DNA from: Archilochus colubris
Taxonomy: Eukaryota > Chordata > Aves > Apodiformes > Trochilidae
Assembly (NCBI GenBank): GCA_023079485.1
Contig: CM041108.1
Location: 6,477,321-6,541,320 of the forward strand
Direction: 5' to 3'
Length of the DNA: 64,000 nucleotides
The position numbers and the translations under genes are program-made. Numbering within the stretch: the stretch's first letter is position 1; each line of letters starts with the position of its first letter. This document shows, in pieces, positions 10,132 to 22,830 of the stretch. The notes below the pieces were generated by a model. That model searched no databases and was not told where the DNA came from. It was given only the letters and a program-made list of their open reading frames with translations.

Positions 10132-13100
10132 TTTCTTTGTATGTCAAAGTAATCTCTGGTTTCTGAAAGCAGTGGGATCTGCGAGGGTAGCACAAAGAAT
10201 CCTGTGAGCTTGAGTTGCTCTGTGTGCCAAGAAACTTAGTTTCATGGGTTTTTTTTTAAAAAGGGTGTCACACAGGTGGGTGAAAGTCTGGTCTTTGTTT
10301 CACACTTCTAAATACCTGTTAAAATCACCTACTAAATATGTATTACAGCCTCTTCCAGTGAGTAAATGGTCCATTTTGGTAGTAAGCAAGTTGATTGAGA
10401 ATAAGATAGGTGGCACCACATAGGCTCTATTTTCTGCTCATTTACTTTGCTAGACCCTTGATAAATGAGCCATTCCTTGTGTTCATTATGCTAACTTTTT
10501 TTTTTTTCTACTTCTGATAAAATCAGTGTCACCTACAGCCTGCAGTGGACTTCCCTGGTCTGAGAACCCAAATATCTCTGGAAGCAGGACGGATCTCTGA
10601 GGGATGCACAGAGTGTCCAGGATGCGTTTGCAGGTACTGGGGAGCTCCCTCACCCTGCTTGCCTGGAAATGGCAGATTTTAAGGCTAGAAACTGCTTTAG
10701 ATCAGCCCAGGCAAAACACTGAAGGGGTACAGAGAAAAGGAGGCAGATTAAGCAAGCTCTGGGCATGCTTTTCCCCACTCACTGCAGGCTTGCTCTGCAT
10801 TGTTTTAGGCCAAACATTCCTCTCCTATTTGCTGTCACTGTTTTCACTCATTGCATATTTGCATCTTTTGAGACAGACTGTTGACAAATAAGTCAAGTAC
10901 AAAACCTTTCTTGAAAAGGTAACTTTCAAAGGGCAGAGCTCAGTTTTGCCTCTTCAGTAAATGAAGGCACAATAGTTTGTACTGTGTGGACTTGTCAGGC
11001 ATTTCACAAATACCCAGCCAGTATGGCATGGCTTTTGCTAGATGCAAAAGACTGCAGTTGCTTAGCTTTTTCCACCCGTGTGCGACAAAGTTCAGTCGTG
11101 GGCAGTGTCAACGTGCTCCCTGTCAGTTTCCTTGGGTGTGAGCAGGACCTGCTGGCTTGGCTGCTATCCTCAAAAACACTGAGCTCATCCCAATCAAAAT
11201 CCTTTCCCCCTCCTGAAACTGGAGCCTGGTATTTGACTTGAGGTGTGTTGAAAACAACCTGGCTTCTACAGTTTAATAATTTACACATATCACACATCAC
11301 AAAGTAGCTCCCCCTTCCTATCTGGAACAAAACTCTCATGCAGTGATGTATGCATCAGCTGAGGCACAGTAATTCATGAAGCCTGTGACTATCTATGTGC
11401 ACCATTGCTTGATGCCCCACCTACCCACATAGCCTTTGGTACTTCAGCAATAAACTCACACAAGAGCAATAGACTGGATGTAATTATGTCAAAAATCTTA
11501 GAACTGTGTAAGTATTTTTTGGGGTTAAAAAGAGTCCTGCGATTGCTGGACCTTGTGTGCATGAAGCATCTTGCCCTGCTTGCTCTTCAGCCAGTTGTCA
11601 CCAATGTGACAAAAGGCAGAGGAATACTTGGGGATGGACTTGCCCACAGGAAGGACAGGGTTTACTCTCTATGCTACTTTCCAAGAATTACCCTGGGAAG
11701 AGCCTGGTATCTGCAGGAGTATCCCTGTAGCTTGGCCTTGTGAGCTGGTGTTCTGAAGGCAGTGGCTGCATCACCTGTGACTGGTTCAAAGCCAGTGCCC
11801 TGTGGTTGAGTACCCAGCAAAAGCCACCACAGAACAATGAAGGAGATGAGAAACAGCTGCAGGCCTTCCAGGGCAGCTAGCAGCAGCTGCCTGCAGCTGA
11901 TTCAAGTTTCCTTTCTCCCATCTTCCCCCAGGTTTCTGTGTCCTCAGAGAAAGCTGGACTGCCCTGTGGAACTGGTAAGTAACACAAGGGCAGGGGTGTG
12001 ATAGAACATACATAGTGTATGTTCTATCCTCTCATAATGTTATATCTATTATGTGCTCCACTCAGAGAAACCCTGAACTCTTGTACCTAGATATTTACAA
12101 AAAAAGATGTGAAAAGAACTTACTAATAGTTGCTGCCTCTACTGCAGGGATGTAAAGCATTCCCCCATGTAACAACATTTACTTCTTACTGGTAGAGGTT
12201 TGAGACATGCTATAATACAAATAGGTGAAGAAATTAAATGAGCCCTATGGTCTGCCCAGGCCGAGAAATGCAGCTAGCAAAACTGAGAGCAAACTTGCTG
12301 GCTTCCAGCTTAAAGTCTGTTTTAAATATATATATATCTGCAACCATGGACTTTCCCTTTAAGTCTAGGAAAAGACTAAAAAGGCCTTAATTTTGCCTTG
12401 GGCCATTTAGTTGTTGAATCCCAACCCATGGGTTTATGTATTGTGTGTTCCAGGTGAAAGCAATGTAATTGTTGTCTCTCTACCCCTTCTTTTCCAGGGG
12501 AGAGGGATCTCAGTCAAACTAATAGAGCCAAATTGTGGCAAATAAAATCTAAGACTGTTGATTCATTATGCCCTATGGTTTAACCAGATGCTCACGCTTG
12601 TCTCCTAAATTCATGTAATTTTTTGGTCCCCCTCTAGCTTTGGAAGGTGAAACAGAAGTTATATGTGAACCCATTAACACTTGCAGAAGGTCAAAGCAAC
12701 CAGCATGTCTGTCTGCATCATGAATGGAGCTGAAAATGTAGAGAGGCAATGAGCTAGAGGAGCCATAGCATATAACATATGGATTCTTCAAAGCCACCTC
12801 TTTCCAGGTCAGTGTTACCGGTATGGGAGCCAGTTGATGGGACAGTTTTACTGAAAAGCATTTGTTCTCTCCTACTTCCACATACTCTGTAACCACAAGA
12901 ACGCCGGGAAAGCTTTGTGAGGATGCAGGTTGAGTAGCAACTGCAGTTCTTTTTTCTTGCTGATTTTCATCTCCTGTTGATTTAGATTAAGACTTGTTTG
13001 CAAAACATTTTGGATTTGGGACTGCAAGCATGCTCAGTTTCTTCTGAGTATCTGTTGTGCATTTTTGTGCCTGCATGTGAGGTGTATGTAGATGTCTTCA

Positions 13101-14980
13101 GCTTCATGTGTGTGTTAATGTATTATGTGAGGTCTTCTCAGCAAGCCAGGGAAAACTAGATTTGCTCCTGTTTTTGAACTGAGCATGCTCTCTCCCCTAA
13201 AGATAGGGGGGCTCTATAACTTGGCTTCTAACTCAGAGTTGTTATTTAGGTCTATCTTGAATATGTCTTGTATTCCATAGCTCCTGAAAACTTTTAAGTT
13301 GTACAGTGTGAAATCCACTTGTTCATGGCTACAGGAGATTTTCATCTCTGATCTTGACTTTGTCCAGTAGAACAGAGATTAATTTCCAATGAAGTTATTG
13401 GTGCCTTTCCTAGTACGGGGTGTACCTGAGTTGTCCTTGCACAGTGCCATTCTCACTGTGTTCGTGTTGCTTCCACTCTCTGTGCTGCAGCAAGTGGCTG
13501 ATGCTGTGATTATAATATAGAAAGAGCTCCCAGGATCTGTGTGGGCTGTGGTTAAAAGCAGTTCTTTCTGTTAAAGAGAGGTGGTGGGGAAAGTACTAGG
13601 GAGGCCAGAGGAGAGGAACACAAGGCAGATAGGAAGCTGTGGACTGGTGAACTGCTCACTCTGTTGGTACTAGACTGGCCATGTCAGGGTGCCTGGCTGC
13701 TCCTGCATATGCTCTGGCTCTGTCAGTGCTGTGAGCAGACCCTGCTGTCATCGTAGCCATTCATAGTGTCCTTAGGATGTAAGGACTCAACAGATATACT
13801 TAATGGGTATGGGAGCCTTTTTTATTGGCTGTACTCTATTCTCTCTGAACAGATATGCTATTTTTCTGATGGGGGATAGATGGCCTCTTACGCCCTACTT
13901 CCTCAAATTCTGTGAAGCTGTATTGAAAGAGCTGAACTTGGGTCTCTGCCCCTCCTCCCTGATTTTTAAAACCACTTCAAAGGTGAGCTGGCGGACGATT
14001 GAAACGACTGGTTCTGTCGGGCTCACTGCCACTCACCTTTTGTGCCGCTCCCCTGCGGAACAAAGTGCGGCGCTTCCCTTTGATTTCCATATTTGAAAAC
14101 TACAGGGGCCAGAGTCTGAAATGCTCTGCAACTTTTTTGGTGACTCTGCTCTGGTACCTTCCTGAAGTGTGGGTGAATCAGGACAGTGCACCAGGGACAC
14201 CCCTTGTTCATGGCTAAATTAGCTATCAGTGCACGCTGGCTGATGAGATACTTTGTCCCTCCTGGTTGTCACAGCCTCTGGGCTTCCAGGGAGGGCAAAG
14301 TAACTTGTCCAGTGAGGGGAGCAAGGAGCTGCAGGCTTGTCTTGATGATGTGAGCTTCTGTACCATACCCCCTCCTGTACTGTCAGGGCTCGAGACCTTC
14401 ACAAAGCTGTAACAGCCAAGGCTGCAATTGTCAAGCAGGCAGTGGTGCAGGTCACCCCTGCATCACATGAGGAGGAGGAGGACCACCCAGGACTGAACCA
14501 ACAGCCTCCCCTGGGTGTCCCAGAGCTTTCTTATCAAAACGCCGGCAGAATTAGTCTCTGCTCAGCTCAGGAAATGACAAGACTGCAGCAGTGCAGCCAC
14601 GCTGTCAGCATGTGTTTGGTGAGGTGAGATGTGGGTCATAGCTGTGATGCTCAGAAACAGTGGGATGCTGGTTCAGTGCAGGGAGCAGTGGTAATGAAGC
14701 AGTCAGAATTGGTTGTGCTGAAGGAAGTACCAGATGACAAATTTGAGCTAAGGTTAATAAACTTGATCTCCATTACTCTGGTGGGACTCTTCATGTTTTA
14801 TAGCCAGTGTCACATTTGTATATGTTGTGGAGCTGCAGAATCGAGAGGGAACCTCCTCTTGCCTGCTGGTTCAGGGTCAGGCTGGAAACATGTACATGGC
14901 TTCTGGGACAGTACTGAAAATCTAACTGCTTTAGTGTGTGTGTGTGTCCACCTCCCAGGCCCTGGATGCCAAAACTGATG
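10132..14980. other. Intergenic stretch upstream of FOXR1, no gene recognised
   Basis: Presumably contains the FOXR1 promoter close to 10131, but I see no TATA box or CpG island there. The stretch is moderately A/T-rich, with a T tract near 10497-10508, a 29-bp perfect inverted repeat at 12000-12028 and a short (AT) run near 12326-12337. A (TG) run lies at 14934-14947. Open frames are short and resemble no known family. Confidence 0.5.
12000..12028. repeat. Perfect inverted repeat, 13-bp arms with 3-bp loop
   Basis: The arm GATAGAACATACA (12000-12012) is followed by TAG and the exact reverse complement TGTATGTTCTATC (12016-12028). The arms contain AGAACA and TGTTCT hexamers 11 bp apart, not the 3-bp spacing of a steroid-receptor element. 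No function is assigned. Confidence 0.9.
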
Positions 14981-15308
14981 CTGGAATCACATTCAGCTGC
15001 TTATAGCAGCATGACCTGTGTACAGAGGCATAAGCCTTTGTGTGATTCATCCTTGCTCATCCCGCTAGCAGAAGGGCGCTGAGATCAGGGGGACCGTGTC
15101 ACTGAAAGTGTAGTCTAACAAGAAAAGCCCTTTCCTTTCTACCACTGCTTGAAACAGGGATGTTGTATCTTTAAGGCACCCCCTTTGCACTCCCCTAGTA
15201 CCTCAAGGCCTTCGAGTGATTCTGGAGAAGATCAGTGCAGGAGTTTAAGGCATCTTTCCCTGCCCTGCTGCACTGCTCACTTACTGCTCCGAAGGCTGTG
15301 CTTTGCCA

Positions 15309-15339
15309 TTTCCATAGAAACCATTAGTTGCTAAGCAAC
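15309..15339. promoter_or_regulatory. Candidate RFX X-box (palindromic), with a weaker second copy
   Basis: GTTGCTAAGCAAC at 15327-15339 is a perfect palindrome around one base and fits the RFX consensus GTNRCC-N(1-3)-RGYAAC closely. A degenerate copy, TTTCCATAGAAACC, precedes it at 15309-15322. Binding is inferred. Confidence 0.5.
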
Positions 15340-18300
15340 TGGAGCATCATCTGTGCTGAGCTCTCGCATCTAATTATCCTATCACGGCTGAGAGGGGCTG
15401 AGGGGGGGATTAACTCTCTACCATGGCAGATCCATTGACAACATTTTAGTCACATTTAAAGAGACATTGTCTCCCTTCTGCCATGCTCATAGACACTCTC
15501 TTGCTCAGGCAATTACTTGGTTTTCTTTAAGCTTTGGACTATGAGGAGGGATATGGGTTTTGGAGCTCTGCTCTCTTATTTCTATTCAAGTTACACACAA
15601 TGCCTTAGCTGTATGTTAGGCTCACGCAGTCCTTGCCTTGTGGACCCTGTCTGGACCATACTCTTAATATCTCCTTTGTGTTGTGATCGCCTCAATGCTG
15701 CCCGTATGTTATTGTTCCTGCCCCAAGACCCTGATGTCATGCCTGCTTGGTGATGTATTGCTAATTCTTCAGAACTTGGCAATGAAAGAGGTGGGCAGCT
15801 CGCTGTCTTCTGTCTGTCTGCAAACTAAAGCAAATGCTGCATAGCTTGATGTTCAGTTTAGTATTCTCTGACTACTTGCTTCCAGGAGGGCTAGAGATTA
15901 AGTCTGCAGTGTAGCACTAAAACTCTAAGGTGTAAAATAACAACTAAGGAAAATCTTGTTTCCTGGACTTCTGTAGTGGGACAAAGCCAGAAAAAATTGT
16001 CTGACTTAACGTTTGAAAATCCAAAGAGATGTTGTGCAGGACTTCGTCTCCCCCCTGAGACTGCATCTGAGTGAGGTCCATGCTTAAATAAATTATATCA
16101 GCTTCTTTCCTGCTCCCATCTGTCTGGATTGGGAAGAATTTCTCAATTTTCACTTTCTCATGGGAAGTGGATGCTTTGTGATTAAGATGATTGCTTTTCT
16201 AGTGCTCAAACAGTGAGACTGAGGAGGTTTGTTAGGAAGTTTTCCCTGTTTTTTTACTGTGTAGCTCTGTGAACCATCTGAGTTTTTACTGCAATGCTTC
16301 CTAGGAGTGTTTTCTGTCTCTTGTATAAATACTGAGGGTGCTTGAGCAGGAGGGCAGCCTGTTCTTACCTTTGTAAAGGTAAGGTAAGGTACCTCAAGAA
16401 AATTGCTAATATCTCCCTTGTTTCTTTGTTTCTGTGTCCATCCTTGAATGGTGATATATTTTGCTGCTGCCAAAGCCTGCAGGCACCATCCAGCTCTGGG
16501 AGTATGTTGTGCCAACCCGTTAGCAGTGCCTTCAGCCCCTCCCTTGGAAGGGAACCAGCAGCTCTCCAAGGAATAAGTGACCAGGGGCTAGATGGGTTGG
16601 GATAGCTTGGGAAGATGGAGCAGGTGCCCCCCCTCTTGCTTTCAGGGTAGACCGATGGTGATGTTTATTGTTAGAGCTCTTGTAATAATCTTGGTGAGGG
16701 GCAGGTAGAGGAGACTGACATATTTTTGTCTTGAAAACAGGAAATGTAATTAAAGTCCACATGTTAATTAAGAGCTGCAGGGGAGAAATAGATGGATTTC
16801 TGCCTAAAGTCTCACTGGCATTTGCAATCGGATGCTTTGCATAATGCTAATAGACAAAGAAGAAAGGCTTTGGAGGAGAAGCATGGAAGATGGAAGTGTT
16901 GGGCAGAGGTTCCTCTGGCTTGGAGCAGAGTGTATAGTGTAAAGGAAAATCTTTGTTTTGCCCTGTTGAAGTTGGGAAATCAAAAAGAGGAACAGTGTCC
17001 ACAGCTTTTTGCTTTTGATACCTTTGATGTAAATTGTGTAAATTTGATGGGCCTTTGATATAAATGTGCTGTGTTGAGGCTCATGAGAAGATGGTCCAGG
17101 CCCAATGATCCACATGTGTTTCTCTCTCTGGGTGCCCCCTTGTTCCCTGCATGAGGATTTTTAGTTCCAAGAGTGTCAGGCCAGTACAGTAATTCTCTTA
17201 AAAAACGTGGATGTGAGGGAATTCCTCATCTCCTGCTTCCCCTTCAATGGTGGGCATCTCAGAAAAGCCTGAGTCTCATGCAGCTCCTGAGACAGAATGT
17301 GAGAATATCTCATTGCTCAGTGCCTGTCAGGGCAGCTGAAACCCACCCGTCTGCCCCTGTGGACAAGTGCTAATCAGGTGTGTGTCCCTGGTGGATTCAG
17401 AGGCGTTAATATGGAATTTAATGCTTGATTTTTTTTCTTGCCGATCAGGAGTTAATGAAGTTACAGCTCTGCTGCTCTGACAGGCTGGTGAACATCAGAG
17501 CAGGTACAATGGGAGGATCTTGTAGGCTTGGATCTCAGAATCTTTTGCTGCACAGGGCAGATCTGCAGAAACTGGGAAATGATAACTGCTCTGTTTGTAG
17601 TGGGACATTTATGTATTTAACGTGGGGATCCTCCATTTCTTCAACTGTTCCAGTACTCCATCACCATGGGTATGGAGAAGGGAAAGCCATCTGGCTTCTA
17701 CATCTGCTTTTTGGGAAGCTGAAACACCATACAGGAACTTAGCAATAAGCAGAGGAAATAAGCAGAGGAGGTGTGAGTGCAGGAGAGTCTGCTGTACTTG
17801 CTTACAAGAGGGTATTGAAAAGTCTGTATGTCTCAGTGAGAAAAGAGGGTGGTGGTCTGTGCATGCATGATGATGATGTTTGTGGATCAGAGCATCACTC
17901 TGCTTCTTTGCAGCAGTGAGAATGTTGTCTGCATGCAGAAATTAATGGAACTGTTCAAGATGTAGTTTGGCATGTGTTGGGGGCTCACAGAGATCAGGGT
18001 GAGCTAATATGCAAGCCTCTGACTCACATGCAAGGTCCCACAGTCAGGAAGGAGTAATCTAAAAGCTGCCTGAGCCATGTGCTGAATGTTAATGAGGTAG
18101 ACAGCACTGGCAAAAATGCTGCAGCCCAGCCCAGCTTCTGCCACCCAGCCCTGCTACAGTAGCCACTGCTTTCCTGAAAAGAGCAAAAAGGCTTGTGCTG
18201 GCAGAGTGTGCCTGAGAATAGAGAGCCAGGCAGCCCAAGAGCTTGCGGTGCAGAGGGATTAGCGTGCCCCCTCCAAAAGCCAGGTGACATGCTCCCTTTG

Positions 18301-19386
18301 CACCTGCAGGTTTCTTGGGGGAGAGTGGCACCTCTCTATTTAAGCTGAACGTGTCATTGGGCAGAAATAAGGCAAAACTGGAGAAAGCTCCCAGCTTGTG
18401 GTGTCCCAGCTCCCATGTATTAGTTTGTAAAGTTCTCTGTGTCTATCCTGGTGGATAAACTCTGTGCTGGAGCATCACAGCTGGAGCAGTGCCATCACAC
18501 AGTAGATGGGACAAACAGTAATGGAGAGTAAAGTAAGGGAGAGAGTTTTGGAAGCTAAGAAGTCAATGCTGAAATTGGAATTTGGCAGGTATGCTGATTT
18601 GAGCAGCCTGAATTCTGGAAAATGTTGAAGGCTTTTAATCGCTCGTTTGAAACATAGTGTTGAGGTATTGCAATGCCTCCTGTGTGGCTGGCAGGGCGGG
18701 ACATTTTCCAGCTATCAGGTGGCCAGCAGCATTTGTAGTTTACTCCCCGACCTGGAAGTGGAGCTGGAGAATGTCTCACTCTGCCCACTAGATGTTATGC
18801 TGCATCCTTGCTCTTCTGCTTCACTTCACTTGTGCATTCTCTCTGCTTTTCTTTTCCTTTTGGCATCTTAGGGCTTAAGGAATTTCCAAGAAGAACTGAA
18901 GTTAGGAGAGCAGCAGCTGAGGAAGCTTGCCAAATGGTTGACAGCTCATCTCAAAACCAGATGACTGACTAATTAAAGACAGTCAAATGAGGAGGCTTCA
19001 TTGGCCTTTCTATCTGTTTTTTTTTTCCTCTGAAGAAAAGATTGCATTACCTTGGAGGAAGATGATCTTCTTCCACTTGAAGGGACTTGCTTCTCCAGTG
19101 CTTGTAGTCCATGGTGATTCCAGAGATATCTGCTGGGCACAGGGTCTTTATGAAGAAGCAGGCTCACTGTTAGCTATTAGCCCAAAGTAGGTGTTCTGGC
19201 AGGTAGGATGGTAAACACAGTTGGAACGTGAAGCCTTACGCTGTCAGTTGTAGAAATGAGCCTGCCGCTGTTGTACTGCCTTTTTTCTGACCCTTGCCAT
19301 CCTTGGGGAACTTCTTGTTCCTTAGCCTGTCACACCTTTCATGTAGAGGAGTGATTTAAACACAGCTGCTCTTGGGCCACCCAGGT

Positions 19387-19411
19387 ACATGGAGCACACA
19401 CTGCTCCATGT
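19387..19411. repeat. Perfect inverted repeat, 10-bp arms with 5-bp loop
   Basis: ACATGGAGCA and its reverse complement TGCTCCATGT flank CACAC. Short hairpins like this can arise by chance in 64 kb, and nothing around it indicates a role. Confidence 0.8.
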
Positions 19412-22400
19412 GTGTTATTCCACCGTAACGGGAGCTGGATAGCTGGGAAGATGAAGGGCAAGCACAGCATGTTTCTCTGTATTTTCAAGAACGTTTGGTT
19501 TCTAGAGCCAATCTTAACAGATGCACTGTCAACACTTAACGGTTCAACCTCATGTGGAAGTTCTGTGTATGAAGAAAAAATATTGGCAGTAGCAAACACC
19601 TCCTACTCAAACTCATGTCCAAGAAAAGTGTAGCAGCTTTGTCTCAATTAAATTCCAGGGCTGTGGTCCTCCACAGGCTCCCCTTGCTGAAATTTTTCTC
19701 TTTCCTCTTTTTGGCATTCCTACTCCACATCTGGATTTTGGGAGATGAATCAGGACAGCAGGTTGTTCTTTCTGCATGGGATTGCTGATAGGAATACACT
19801 TCGGTGCTATGCTGCTGATAATTTTGCTATTAGATCATGCCAGAGTTCCAGAGGTGAGCTTAGCCCTGTTCGAGGCAGTCCTGCATTGTGCTGTTCAGTT
19901 CATATTATTTGTGCTCTCTACACATACTTTGGAGACACAAGTGCTCCTTTTATGCCAGATTTTCAGAGGCTTTTAGACAGGACATGCTCTACATATTGGA
20001 AAGTATGAAAACAGGGATCTCAAATCGCACTCTCCTTTTGAGTGGAGGAAGTTGCATTGAGTGCCTGAATCAAAGGGTGTCTATACAGTTTGTGCCAAGT
20101 GCTGTCCAGCCCCCATAGAGATGTCTTTTCTGGTTCCAGTCGGGTTTTGTATTTTGGGGCTGGTGTAATGATCCTGAGGGTGTCTTAGGGACTGATACTG
20201 CTGCCAGGTAGAGGATGGCAGATTGGTGCAGGAGCTGCTGGCACCACCTGTGGCTCCTCATGTCATAAAATATTCATGCCTGTCCCCAAAAGGGCTCTCC
20301 AGTGCAGCAGATTTGCATGTCCCTCCCATGCCTCCCCCATGCAGGCGGTCTGTGTGGCAGAGAGGGCGGCTGTGGACTCTGCTGCTGGGTCAAGCCAGAT
20401 CCAGACAGCCCATTTCTGTCTCTGGGGAAATAGAACAGAGCAGAAAAGAGGTAGCAACCCCTCAGGAGGTGCTTTTGAGACTTATCCCTTTCCTGGAGGA
20501 CTGACAGAGAGTGTGCAGTGAACAGCCAAGATGCTACTGGGAATATTGTTCCCCTGTCATGGAACAGGCTCTGCTGCTGTTGGATGTGCAGGTTTACATC
20601 CATCTGATGCAAGCTGCTGTGCTTCTGGCTTTATTGAAACCTATTTTGATTTCTGGTGTGTGAGTCCTTGCTAGAATGTCATGGAGGAGTACTCTGTCTC
20701 CCCTGTGAGTGGAGGAGCATAAATCTTGGGTCTCATGAGTTACTTCTCTCTCTCTCTGATTTGTTTATGTTCAGCGCATTTTTGAGCCTCCTTCTCATTT
20801 ACCTTAAAGATGTCAGACAGTGAAAGTAATATATTGCATCAAATACAGAGATACTGCTCCACTCAGGGGAAAGTTTCTGGGCTTGTAGTGATGGCAGGAT
20901 CCATGAGCCCTTGTGTGCTATAGGGACCTCACCTCACTGGGTGACTGAAGCAGGGTGAGCTCCTGCTCAGGGAGCTCTTGGGCAGGCATTGAGATGATGG
21001 GGAGGGGATTCAGCACACAGCATAGGTGGTATGTGAGCAGCCTGGCTGGGCTGGTGGATGCAACTGGTTTGTTTGTCCCTGTTCATCCCCTTGATAATCC
21101 CATTTATATTCCCTTTTCTTCCTCTGGATCCTGCTGTTACCATGGGAACTATGTTCACAGTTGCATTTCATTGGCCTCTGGAAAAAAAACCTTTTTCCTT
21201 TTCCCACTATCTCTTTCCTGTTTCCAGCTTGGACACTGAGCTGGGGCTGTCAGAGTATGGGGAAGCTTGGAAAGCTTCTGATAACTGGAATGCAGACAAT
21301 GGTTAGAGGGAGGAATTGGGGAAATATGACCATTAGGGGCTGGATGAGCTCATTTTGTGTACATGGTCTTTTGCTTTGTCTCTTCTGCATCCCATGGCTA
21401 TGAAAGGGAGTCCTGGACACTTCCTGTCCATCAGTCTACCTGCACACCCCAAGGGCCTCTCCTGCTTTGAGTCCATCATTGTCTTTGGTGGCCCTGAGAA
21501 CCAGCATCAGATTGGTTCATACTGTGCTAAGGCATTGTCCTGCAAAGGCCAAGTTGGGGCTGTGATTGCTGTATGGCTGAGAGGCACTAAAGGAAGAGAT
21601 GCTGCTCCAGGCTCTTGCATTGCCACCTTCTTGCTGCCTTTTGCTTTGTCCAAGGAAATTGTGCTTTGGCCTGGTAGTTCAAAAGTGTGCACAGAAATGT
21701 GCAAACAGTTGTGATACTGCATCTTAACGAACTGACATTTGTTGGCCTCTCTCAAAGCCTTAAGCAACTGTGCTGTGGTGGTTTTCTTTTTTTATTCGTT
21801 TGGTTTTTTGTTTGTTTGTTTGTTTTAAGTACATCATATTTGTTTAAATTGAGAGAGCTTGCACCTGAAGGAGGACTAGGCAGTGTCAGAGGGGAGAGGT
21901 TCCCCAAGCCCCTTTTAGGAGGGTTCTCCATCCATTGTCTGTTGCATGTGTGGTGTGGCTAGCAGCTGGGCTGCTCTGGCCTTACCACTCTGGCCTCTGT
22001 TCTTCCTCACCCTGTCAAGTGGCACTGCTTAAGAGCCAACAGGGTTTTGGCAGCCTCTTTCCATCTCTGCTCATCTGAACCCAGTTCCTGCCTCTGGTTC
22101 TGTCCTGGACAAGCATCTCAGCAGCTGCAGCCAGGCCAACCCTGTATTTGGTGTTCAGCTTTTGTTGCCAGACATGCCCTGTTCCTGCAACCTTTGGGTT
22201 ACTTTCTGCCTGGGAGAGGGTTTAATGCTTATTTCTCAGTACAAAGAACAGTTATAAAGTGCACCAAGGTGCCTGTTTCACACATTCAGAAGGGCTGTCT
22301 GTGTGAGATTTAGCTGTGCAGATGTCAGCCATGAGCTGCTGCTGCTGGCAGGGATGAAGGGTTCGTTCAGCTCTTGGTGTTCTAGCATAAGGACAAGGAT

Positions 22401-22599
22401 GTATTGCATGCTGGAGAAAACCATTTCCTCACTTGTGCGCCTGGAAGTTAGTTTCATTTGGTATTTTTCACTGCAGCCACAGTTTCTCTTTTTCTTCTTA
22501 ATTAAAACATCCCCTTCTGCAAGCTGCTGGGCTGTCATGCATAGCCCCGGGGATGGCCACATCTCCTCCGCAGCACCCGGGAGGGAAAACAGAAACAGT

Positions 22600-22830
22600 C
22601 TCACGAGTCAGCGCGCCTTCAGATGCGCAGAGGAGAAACCGGGCTGGGGGGAGAGCAGCCCCGTTCCCGAGACGGGACTCTCGCATCGTGGGCTGGGAGC
22701 CTGGGAAGGTCTGAGCCGGGTCTGATGTGCAGGGCAGCCCCCGGTACCGCCGCTGCGCTGGACGTGGCCGCCAGGCGGCGCTGACGAGCCTCGCCCCGCG
22801 CGCTGCCGCCCCGTTAGTTTTGGGAGACTG
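22600..22830. promoter_or_regulatory. CpG-rich patch with a strong CTCF-like motif
   Basis: A patch of high CpG density stands out from its A/T-richer flanks. It contains TGGCCGCCAGGCGGCGCTG at 22765-22783, which follows the vertebrate CTCF core (CCASYAGRKGGCRSY) with one clear mismatch. It may be an insulator or a distal promoter; no splice donor or start clearly associated with it was seen. Confidence 0.5.

Larger units (their letters stand above)
14981..22500. other. Intergenic stretch, no gene recognised
   Basis: No exon of a known gene could be identified on either strand. Notable items are a palindromic RFX-type X-box at 15327-15339, two CCTTTGAT motifs at 17021-17060, a 13-bp tandem duplication (AATAAGCAGAGGA twice) at 17744-17769, and a 10-bp-arm hairpin at 19387-19411. 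A CT run lies near 20743-20757. In mammals UPK2 lies between FOXR1 and BCL9L; I could not see it here. Confidence 0.45.
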
